A stretch of DNA of 64,000 nt from Rana temporaria (taxonomy: Eukaryota > Chordata > Amphibia > Anura > Ranidae). This document shows positions 53,609 to 62,696 of this stretch, piece by piece. Under the pieces are notes generated by a model. The model saw nothing but the letters and a program-made list of their open reading frames with translations. It did not search any database and was not told the DNA's origin. Every line of letters begins with the position of its first letter. Within the stretch, counting starts at the first letter, position 1. The stretch lies in the NCBI RefSeq assembly GCF_905171775.1, contig NC_053496.1:182803759-182867758 (forward strand). Reading direction: 5' to 3'. The position numbers were made by a program, and so were the translations under genes.

Positions 53609-54651
53609 TAGATGGACGGGAGATGAGGAAAACCTCAGAGGATTGTCTCACTTTGTCTCCAGACTGTAAAGTAGAAAATAAGGACATCACACAGTATAGT
53701 CCAGGAGAAAACCCGACTACCTCAAATGTCCATCCGGCACCACACAGTGTAGATGGACCATCGTATTCCTCTTATCCCGAGGAACCTCAGACTGTGCGGG
53801 ACGGTGCCGGACCATCGTATTCCTCTTATCCTGAGGAACCTCAGACTGTGTGGGACGGTGCCGGACCATCGTATTCCTCATATCCTGAGGAACCCCAGAC
53901 TGTGCGGGACGGTGCCGGACCATCGTATTTCTCTTATCCTGAGGAACCTCAGACTGTGCGGGACGGTGCCGGACCATCGTATTCCTCTTATCCTGAGGAA
54001 CCTCAGACTGTGCGGGACGGTGCCGGACTATCGTATTCCTCTTATCCTGAGGAACCTCAGACTGTGCGGGATGGTGCCGGACCATTATATTCCTCTTATC
54101 CTAAAAAATCTCATACAGGTGAGAAGCCACATTCCTGTCCTGAGTACGGGAAAGTTTGCTCATCAAAATCCCATCTTTCCACACATCAGAGATCGCATAC
54201 AAGGCAGAAGCCGTATTCCTGTCCTGTGTGCAGGAAATGTTTCTCATATGTGTCACATCTTAACACACATCATAGATTGCACACGGGAGAGAAACCCTAT
54301 TCCTGTCCTGTGTGCGGGAAATGTTTTTCAAGGAAGTCACACCTTATCATACATCAGAGATCACACACAGGGGAGAAGCCGTATTCTTGTTACGAGTGCG
54401 GTAAATGTTTTACAGTGAAGACACATCTTAGCACACATCAGAGATCGCACACGGGGGAAAAGCCGTATTCCTGCTCTGTGTGCGGGAAATGCTTTTCAGA
54501 CAAGTCCTCTTATAACAGACATCAGAGGTTGCACACAGGTGAGAAGACACTTTCCTGTTATGAGTGCGGGAAATGTTTTTTACAGAAGTCCAATCTTTAC
54601 AGACATCAGAGATTGCACATGGGGGAGAAGCCACCTTCCTGTTCTGAGTAA
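53609..54651 (+). CDS. Gene 5: final exon, long repeat linker and five intact C2H2 fingers
   Basis: Likely the DNA-binding half of a KRAB zinc-finger repressor. After the spacer (VDGREMRKTSEDCLTLSPDC), six full and one partial 18-residue repeats run straight into PKKSHTGEKPH. This is the linker that follows finger 1 in gene 4, so the first finger has been deleted. The next unit reads CPEYGK, losing its second zinc Cys. Five sound fingers follow with contact residues Y-S-H-T, R-S-H-I, V-T-H-T, D-S-S-R and Q-S-N-R, the last three nearly as in gene 4. It stops at PPSCSE, in the middle of what would be another finger. Model: 52206-52298, 52559-52693, 52782-52905, 53022-53119, 53197-53332, 53609-54651; about 542 residues, all phases fit. 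Confidence 0.92.
53755..54102 (+). repeat. 54-bp coding repeat, 6.4 copies (gene 5)
   Basis: Tandem GPSYSSYPEEPQTVRDGA units with scattered changes (VWDGA, SYFSYP, GLSYSS). The last is cut at a CCT|AAAAAATCTCAT junction to the zinc-finger linker. Confidence 0.92.
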
Positions 54652-54672
54652 GGAAATTATTAATCAAATATA

Positions 54673-56123
54673 CACTAGGGGCCAGATTCTCAAAGGAATT
54701 ACGACGGCATATCTCCACGTACGCCGTCTTAAGTCCGAATGCGAGCCGTCGTATCTATGCGCCTGATTCTTAGAATCCGTTACGCATAGATTTGGCCAAG
54801 ATACGAGCGGCGTAATTCTCTTACGCCGTCATATCTTGGGTGCATATTTACGCTGGCCGCTAGGGGCGCTTCTGTAGATTTACGCGTCAAATATGTAAAT
54901 TAGGTAGATACGCCGATTCACGAACGTACTTGCGCCCGCTACGCCGTTTACGTTAAGGCTTACGTCCGGCGTAAAGTTACCCCTGCTATATGAGGCGCAG
55001 CCAATGCAAAATATGGACGTCGGCAAGCGTATCTTTTTACGTTGTTTACGTAAGTCGTACGTGAATGGGGCTGTGCGTTGGTTACGTTCACGTCACAGGC
55101 ATTGGGCCTGGCGTATCTTAGGGCGTAAATTCGACGTGATACTGAGCATGTGCGCGCATGCGCCATTCTTTGGGCGCGTCATTTACGCTCATTTGAATGC
55201 AACATGCCCACCTCTTCCAAATTTGAATTACACGGGCTTATGCCGGCCCATTTACGCTACGCCGCCGCAACTTACGGAGCAAGTGCTTTGTGAATACGCA
55301 CTTGCCTGTCTAAGTTGCGGAGGCGTAGCGTAAATAGGATACGATACGCCCGCACAAAGATACGCTCTCCTACGTGAATCTGGCCCTATATTTCCAAAAG
55401 TATTGGGACACCTGCCTTTAAACGCAAATGAAGTTTAATGGCATCCCAATCTTAGTCCGTAGGGTTCAATATTGAGTTTGCTTACCCTTTGCAGCTTCAT
55501 CTTTTTTTTGGGAAGGCTGTCAACAAAGTTTAGGAGTGTGTCTATGGGATTGATTCGACCATTCTTCCAGAAGCGCATTTGTGAGGTCAGGCACTGATGT
55601 TGAACTATTAGACCTGGCTCGCAGTCTCTGCTGTAATTCATCCCAAAGGTGTTCTATCGAGTTGAGGTCAAGACTCTGTGCAGACCAGTCAAGTTCCTCT
55701 ACCCCAAACTCGCTCATTCATGTCTTTATAGACCTTGCTTTGTGCACTGGTGTGCAGTCATGTTGGAACAGGAAGGGACCGTCCCCAAACTGTTCCTACA
55801 GATTTGGGAGGATGAAATTGCCCAAAATGTCTTGGTAAGCTGACACCTTAAGATTTCCCTTCACTGGAACTAAGGGGCCAAGCCCAACCCCTAAAAAACA
55901 TCCCCACACCATAATCCCCCCTCCACCAAATGATTTGGACCAGTGCACAAAGCAAGGTCCATAAACACATGGATGAACAAGTTTGGGGTGGATGAACTTG
56001 ACTGGCATGCACAGAGTCCTGCAAAGGGCGGGCCAACTCAATAGTGAACCCTACGGACCAAAACAGGGATGCCAATAAAGTTCATGTAAAGGCAGGCGTC
56101 CCAATACTTTTGACAATATAGTG
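54673..56123. mobile_element. Palindromic Tc1/mariner derivative interrupted by a MITE
   Basis: The left tip CACTA (54673) is separated from TATATTTCCAAAAGTATT (55387) by the MITE 54678-55386. The right end is ACTTTTGACAATATAGTG. Transposase C-terminal remnants (FGVEELDW, IEHLWDEL) are on the minus strand. A second 3' end lies in plus orientation at about 55930-56123. Confidence 0.8.
54678..55386. mobile_element. ~709-bp palindromic MITE inside the Tc1 end
   Basis: GGGGCCAGATTC at the left and GAATCTGGCCC at the right, with TA on both flanks. Body as in 11407-12125. Confidence 0.75.
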
Positions 56124-56249
56124 TAAATACAGCGCTTCAGCAAAAATGTCCTCAATTAAATTCTTCAATTCATGCAAACATGCACATACATTTATTATCA
56201 TAAAAAAATAAGTATCCTATAAAACCTCATATGTGTCCATAAACATATA

Positions 56250-56973
56250 GCTAGATTCAGGTACGATGGTGCAAACTTGCGGCGGCGTAGCTTAGCGTGT
56301 TTAGGCTACGCCGCCGTAAGTCAGCTAGGCAAGTACATGATTCACAATTTACTTGCCTGCTATCTTACGGCGGCGTAGCCTAAAGCGGGCGGGCGTAAGG
56401 GCGCCTAATTCAAATGTGTTTGAGGGGGGCGTGTTTTATGTCAATGAGGCTTGACCTCACGTTTTTTAAGTTTTCTCTTACTGCGCATGCGCCGGGCGCC
56501 TACATTTCCCAGTGTGCATTGCGGCTAAGTACACAGCACGGGCCTATTGATTTTGACATGGATGTAAACAACGTAAATCCCGATTCACAGACGACTTATG
56601 CAAACAACGTAAAAAATTTGAATTTTCAACGCGGGAACGGCGGTCATACTTGACATTACTATTCCAATAGGGCCTAGCTCTAACTTTACGCGGCCTCTTA
56701 CGCAAACGGCGTAAAAGTACTGCGTCGGCCGGGCGTACGTTCGTGAATCAGCGTATCTCCTCATTTACATATTCTACACCGACGGCAATGGAAGCGCCAC
56801 CTAGCGGCCATCCAAAATATTGCAATCTAAGATAGGACGGCGCAAGCCGTCGTATCTTAGATATGTTTAAACGTATCTCTGTTTGAGCATACACTTAAAC
56901 ATAAGTCGGCGTAGATTCTGAGTTAGGTCGGCTTATCTACTGATAAGTCGGCCTAACTCTTACTGAATCTAGC
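56250..56973. mobile_element. ~724-bp palindromic MITE (GCTAGATTCAG ends)
   Basis: GCTAGATTCAGG and CTGAATCTAGC ends flanked by TATA. The gene 4 flank has the uninterrupted site near 44519-44535 (TCCATAAATTAAATGTTG). Confidence 0.78.
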
Positions 56974-57342
56974 TATAAGTGTTGTATACAAATTCATACG
57001 TGTCCAAGTACCAATGTATAAAAACAATTACAAATAAAGTGCAACATTTTCTCCAAAAAGTGCTTCTCATAAATCATACAAGGGCAAATGTCCACTTTCA
57101 GCGATCTGATTAAAAAATAAAGTGCTCATTCAATGTGTCGTCTCTTCCATTGCCCACCACCACCTGGCTCCACCTTCACTCCTCCCTCACCAGATAGTGA
57201 ACTCTCGAACATCGCAAATGTTCGGACCTGAATGACGAATCCAATTGAAGTCTATGGGACCCGAACTTTAAAAATCAAAAGTCTCCATTTTGAAGGCTTA
57301 TATTCAAGTCATTGGTCTTAAAAAGGGAATGATGATGATCCT
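56974..57342. other. 3' flank of gene 5 shared with gene 4
   Basis: Matches 44535-45960 outside the Tc1 insertion there (TTGTATACAAATTCATA, AGTGCAACATTTTCTCC). No gene. Confidence 0.5.
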
Positions 57343-58463
57343 TATACCGCGGACACACAACTGTTATTCATGTCATGGAAAAAAAGAACTATGGGCCAGA
57401 TCCACGTACCTCGGCGTAAATATAAGCGGGCGTAGCGTATCTCAGATACACTACGCCGCCGTAACTTAGTGCGGAGGTTCCTTATCCACAAAGGATTTGC
57501 GCCGTAAGTTACGGCGGCGTAGTGTAAATGTGTGGGCGTAAGGGCGCGAAATTCAAATGACAAAGATGTGGGCGTGTTTTATGTTAACTCAACTTGACCC
57601 CACGTAAATTACGTTTTTTTTTAACGGCGCATGCGGCGTCCGTGGGGGGTATCCTAGTGCGCATGCTCGAAATCACGTCGCAAATAGTCAATGCTTTCGA
57701 CGTGAACGTAATTTACGCAAAGCCCTATTCGCGAACGTTTTACGCAAACGTCGTAAAATTCGACGCTGGCCCGACATCCATACTTAACATTGCGTACGCC
57801 TCATAGACCCAGGGGTAACGTTACGCCGAAAAAAGCCTCACGTAAACGACGTAAAAAAATACGCCGGCCGGACGTACGTTCTGAGAATCGGCGTATCTAG
57901 CTAATTTGCATACTCTACGCGGAAATCAACGGAAGCGTAAATATGCACCTAAGATCCGACGGCGTACTAAGACGTTACGTCAGTCGGATCTAGCCCCCAT
58001 TCAGGCATATCTTGTTTTGTTGATACAAAACAAAGATACGCCGGAGCATCCTACAAGTTACACGGTGTATCAATAGATACGCCGACGTAACTTCTTTGTG
58101 GATCTGGCCCTATGTTTTTTCCTCAACGGGATTCCTCTCAAGCCTGCCTTGCATACACACGATCATGATAAAAAATGCTCGAGCAAAGCGCGGTGACGTA
58201 CAACACGTACGACGGCACTATAAAGGGGAAATTCTATTCGAATGCCGCCACTGTTTGGGCTGATTTCGCAAATTTCCCTTCTCATACGCCTACACATGAC
58301 CGTTTTTCAAAACGAGAAAAAATAGAGCAGGTTCTAAATTTTTAATGGCCATTTTTTGCAACGAGAAAAATGCTCTGGAGCCCACACACGACCGTTTTTC
58401 ACGACCAATTAAAAATTTTTAATTTTTCTCGTCATGAAAAATGGTTGTGTGTACACGGCATTA
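57343..58463. mobile_element. ATGCCGCGTACACA-family MITE with a nested MITE
   Basis: The left end ATACCGCGGACACACAACTG and right end GGTTGTGTGTACACGGCAT frame an interior like 45968-46518 (GCGGTGACGTACAACACG, complement of that copy). It is split by 57393-58110. Confidence 0.75.
57393..58110. mobile_element. 718-bp palindromic MITE, TSD TAT
   Basis: GGGCCAGATCCACG and GTGGATCTGGCCC ends, with TAT on each side. Internal GATCCGACGGCGTAC/GTCAGTCGGATC hairpin as in the 11.4-kb copy. Confidence 0.8.
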
Positions 58464-59309
58464 AAGTGAAACAATAAAAATTAGACATATATAATATTTG
58501 GGGGTTATTTTATTTATTTCTAGCAAAAAAATTATGATTTTTACATGTAAGAGAAAGTGCTGCACATAAAGAGACACCCATAGTCCTGGGAGGGCTGCAG
58601 GGCATGTTAGCGCTGTACCCACAAGCCATAACAGTTGAACGCCTGCTAGACCGTTAGTACCACATTCGAGCACAAGAGATTGTTTCTATAGCATCTCCCC
58701 TCTAACCCTCCCCCACTCAGTGAGCCCTCAGTTTTTTTGCTAATAGGTGGACTTCTTCTCCTTCCCAGAGAAAGTAGCTTCACTAGTTTCTTATTTTTTA
58801 ATTTAATTTTAACAACTTCCATCTCATAGGACATACCCGTACGTCGTTGGGTTGAAGTGGGTCTACTGGGACGATGCCTGCAGCAACATTTTGTTTTTTG
58901 GGGGGATTTTTTGGTTGGAGGTTTGGTGTCCACAAGCTCATTTCGAGATCTAGCACTTCCTACTGCTTGCAGAGTACAGTGGGTGGGATCGGCGTCACAT
59001 ACACTTTCTCCTTTGGGGTTTTTGCTGCGTGTGCGCCATATGTAAGACGTACTGGCATCATCACATTGAGCCTTGTTTTTTTGCTAGTGTTTGAAACTTT
59101 GAAGGTGGTGGATCTCATTGAACAAGGGTCCAAATGTTCCTAATGTTTTGGCGTTCTTCCTAAAAATCCGAAGAACCAAAGTTTGGTCTGAAACAAGGTT
59201 CAAACCGAGCCGTCAACTCATATCTAAATGCGAGTTGCCATAGAGAATCATAAATTGTTCATTGCAAGAAATCTTTGGAGAAACAATGGCTCACAAAGTC
59301 TGGACTGGG
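58464..59309. other. Intergenic DNA upstream of gene 6
   Basis: No gene, RNA or repeat edge that I can support. Confidence 0.4.
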
Positions 59310-59613
59310 CAGTAATATATTTCTCTCTCCCTTGGTGGGAGTGGAGATGACCACATCTATAAGAATGTACAATACATACACACATCGCACAAGGCTGAGA
59401 AGTTTTTCGGGGGCTGCAGTTCCTCTGAGCTCCACAAGATGGTGATCTCACTTCTACCTAGACAGGAAGTCTCTATGAAAGACAGGAAGTGATGTCAGCT
59501 ACAGACAGGAAATGATTTCGGCTACAGACAGGAAGTAATCTGGAATAAAGACAAGAATTTCCATGTGGCACAAAGTAGAGAGGAGCCATTGTTGGAACTG
59601 GCAGCAGAGGAGG
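59310..59613 (+). promoter_or_regulatory. Gene 6: promoter and non-coding first exon
   Basis: Shared block with four tandem-like CAGACAGGAA(A/G)T words (59460-59535), GATGTCAG and a GAG|GTAATAAG donor at 59613. The GGAAGT cluster is expanded compared with the paralogues. Confidence 0.66.
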
Positions 59614-60605
59614 TAATAAGATCTTATTTTCTATTTACACCCAGTAACCCCGTCATGTCCGTCCTCTTCCTCCATAGTCACGGTGACGTCTTTTATCTCC
59701 AGCAGATGATGATACACACATATATAGTGTGGAAACGTAGATTAACCCCTTCAGGGTAACAACATTTCCCCACTTACGGGGCTTGAACATTCTCTTCATT
59801 TGGGAGATACATTCTAGTAATATGTTCCTCCAAACAAACAGCACTGACAATAAATAGACAAGACAATGACCATCCTGACCATACATGGCCTACAAAGGGC
59901 AATTATTACACTACTCAGGCAGCCAATGGGCAATTATTACAATATACAGCCAACACAATGATGGAGTGCAGGGGTCAGGATTATGGAGCATAGAGCCCCT
60001 TATATTGCTGGTCAGGAGGAAGAAAACTTTCCTCAGCCTGCCGTGAAGACTATGTTCCGTCATTGGTGTCAGAGGGTGGAAAATACTGAGGGTTCTGAGG
60101 GAAGTAGAGGAACTGAGGGGTCTCTGAGAAGTAATGGAAAGCTAATGGATTTTAAGGTCCAAGTAGTGGGGAGCCTTGCAGTCAGCGTTCTGGAAAATAT
60201 CCTGATATGCTGGCAAAACAAACAATGGGGTTCTCTTTCCTGGACATCATGATGACCCCACATTGACCTCACAGCACTGCCTCAGAGCAAAACAAGAAGA
60301 CAGAAGAAAGATCGTATTTATCATTTCTTATCTGCAGATCTAAAACGAATCAAAACCAGTTCAGAGATAAAACAATCTCAATGGAGAAAAGACAATTTAT
60401 GATCCAGCGGAGTCCCGGGGCCTTGAAAATGTAATAATATTAAAACGTCTAAACCAAATGTGTTTCCATAGGGCAGTAATCCTTAAATGTAAAACAACCC
60501 TCCTATTACACCTCCCACCCCCCACACACCTCTCAATATCCTATTTTTGTGTAACCAATACTCCTTACTTTCATTTAGAAAAGTTATCTGTCTACAAGGA
60601 GACCT
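59614..60605. other. Gene 6 intron 1
   Basis: Near-parallel to gene 4 intron 1 over its whole length. No separate gene seen. Confidence 0.55.
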
Positions 60606-60623
60606 GTGACGGCACCAACGAGG

Positions 60624-60701
60624 ATGGAGGAGGACTGGAGTCACATGACTGAGAAGATGCTAAACCTCATCCTGGAGATCATCTACCTGCTGACAGGAGA
60701 G
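60624..60701 (+). CDS. Gene 6: first coding exon
   Basis: The position of the gene 4 start (60606) is GTG here, so the first ATG is 60624: MEEDWSHMTEKMLNLILEI then IYLLTGE, 26 codons. Donor GAG|GTGAGG at 60702. Confidence 0.7.
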
Positions 60702-61370
60702 GTGAGGAGGATTCTGGGAGGTCACATGACATCACTCTTATCTCTATTAATAAAACACAGACCTGACCGGAGAGGTGAGGAGGATTCTGGGAGGTCACAT
60801 GACGTCACTCTTATCTCTATTAATAAAACACGGACCTGACCGGAGAGGTGAGGAGGATTCTGGGAGGTCAGATGACATCACTCTTATCTCTATTAATAAA
60901 ACACAGACCTGACCGGAGAGGTGAGGAGGATTCTGGGAGGTCACATGACATCACTCATCTCTATTAATAAAACACAGACCTGACCGGAGAGAGGAGGAGG
61001 ATTCTGGGAGGTCACATGACATCACTCTTATCTCTATTAATAAAACACAGACCTGACCGGAGAGGTGAGGAGGATTCTGGGAGGTCACATGACATCACTC
61101 TTATCTCTATTAATAAAACACAGACCTGACCGGAGAGGTGAGGAGGATTCTGGGAGGTCACATGACATCACTCATCTCTATTAATAAAACACAGACCTGA
61201 CCGGAGAGAGGAGGAGGATTCTGGGAGGTCACATGACATCACTCTTATCTCTATTAATAAAACACAGACCTGACCGGAGAGGTGAGGAGGATTCTGGGAG
61301 GTCACATGACATCACTCTTATCTCTATTAATAAAACACAGACCTGACCGGAGAGGTGAGGAGGATTCTGG
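60702..61370 (+). repeat. Array of 73-bp donor units (gene 6), longest in window
   Basis: Nine units beyond the exon-1 donor, about 10 donor-like junctions in all. Two read GAGAGAGGAGG and have lost the GT. Two shortened units (ATCACTCATCTC) recur in the same order with the GT-less ones, indicating a higher-order duplication. Confidence 0.92.
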
Positions 61371-61408
61371 GATTCTAACATGATATTCCTATTCGTTCCT
61401 CAATACAG

Positions 61409-61543
61409 AGATTTCCTCTTGTGAAGTCAGGTGATCATATGACCATCACAGTGCCTCCATGTGACTCCCTAAAACGTGGGAGACACAACATGGAGAAGAT
61501 TCTAGAAGTCACAAAGAAGATGATGGAGCTTCTGACAGGAGAG
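61409..61543 (+). CDS. Gene 6: N-terminal helical exon 2
   Basis: 135 bp, RFPLVKSGDHMTITVPPCDS to KKMMELLTGE. KPE has become KRG (SLKRGRHNM). Donor GAG|GTGAGC. Confidence 0.82.
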
Positions 61544-61629
61544 GTGAGCGGTGCCGGGAATTCTGGGACATTATCCAGTAACAGACAAGGGATGTGTCTG
61601 GATGGTGACTGTATCATTGTGTGTGTCAG

Positions 61630-61753
61630 GTTCCTATAAGGTGTCAGGATGTCACTGTCTATTTCTCCATGGAGGAGTGGGAGTATTTAGAAGAACACAA
61701 GGATCTCTACAAGGACGTCATGATGGAGAATCAGCCGCCCCTCACATCACCGG
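61630..61753 (+). CDS. Gene 6: KRAB-A box exon
   Basis: 124 bp, VPIRCQDVTVYFSMEEWEYL, EEHKDLYKDVMMENQPPLTS. Complete A-box; two residues differ from genes 2, 3 and 5. Confidence 0.88.
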
Positions 61754-61869
61754 GTAAGAGGAGACTTTATTGTAAAGGAGAGAGCAGTACGGAGGGTCCA
61801 CCTAGATCCCCCATCATCTGATAAACACATAGAAACAATGTATTCAGTCAGTGTGTGTGTTTCCTACAG

Positions 61870-61967
61870 ATGGATCCAGTAATGGGAACCCACCAGAGAG
61901 ATGTCCCCGTCCTCTGTATTCCCGGGATTCCACACAGGAAGATCACACCATCCCCCACCATCATCAG
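61870..61967 (+). CDS. Gene 6: cassette exon after KRAB
   Basis: 98 bp, DGSSNGNPPERCPRPLYSRD to TIPHHHQ before gtagatg. Confidence 0.8.
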
Positions 61968-62066
61968 GTAGATGAGGAACAATCACTGATAGTATCTTTA
62001 GGATCTGTACATTATCTGCATTGTTACCATTGATGTCATTTTTTCTATTTTCTATTCTATATTCAG

Positions 62067-62276
62067 AGTGAATACCTGAGAGATTCTAACGTTGATATTA
62101 AAGAAGAGATAAAAGAGGAGGATGGAGTGATGAAGGAATCCATCAATCTAAAAGATCTGTACCAGGACACCTTGGTGGAGACATCCAGCTACAGAAACCC
62201 ACCTGAGAGATGTCCCCGTCCTCTGTATTCCCGGGATTCCACACAGGAAGGTCACACCATCCCTCACTGTTACAAG
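62067..62276 (+). CDS. Gene 6: long cassette exon
   Basis: 210 bp, SEYLRDSNVDIKEEIKEEDG, then NPPERCPRPLYSRDSTQEGH and TIPHCYK at gttggt. Phase 0 to 0. Contains NLKDLYQDTLVE, a faint echo of KRAB DLYKDVM. Confidence 0.78.
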
Positions 62277-62373
62277 GTTGGTAGCTCGGAGCATCTAGAA
62301 CATGGAGACAATCTGTGGATTTTATTTACAGTATGTAATGGCAGAAGATCTTTTTTATAATTTATTGGTTTAG

Positions 62374-62476
62374 GGTGAAGATCTGATAGATATAAAAGTT
62401 GAGGTTAAATCCGAAGAAGAAGAAGAGACGTATGTGAGGGGTGATCAGCAGTCTATGGAGGAGGAGATCAGCACAG
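62374..62476 (+). CDS. Gene 6: acidic exon, internally deleted
   Basis: 103 bp. GEDLIDIKVEVKSEEEEETY and SMEEEISTG. About 14 codons (DGITGTFIEEDTPT in gene 5) are missing, but phase 1 is kept. Confidence 0.78.
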
Positions 62477-62696
62477 GTGGGTCATTAATACTAAATAAAG
62501 ACAAAAGACTCTCTGACTAAGGTCCATGAATAAAGAAATGATCTGGTAGGAGATCAGAGGAGCCATTTACTGGTTACCTTGAGGGGGAATTGTAAGATCC
62601 TCAGAGACAAAGCTGCCCGATGTGGGCGGAGTCCTGGTTTAGGGGAACCAATCAGCTCATGTCTAGTAATAATCTTTGTATTTTAGTAGATGGACG

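Noticed and set aside
60702..61370. CRISPR-like repeat array
   Set aside because: Units are contiguous with no unique spacers, and the context is a vertebrate intron.
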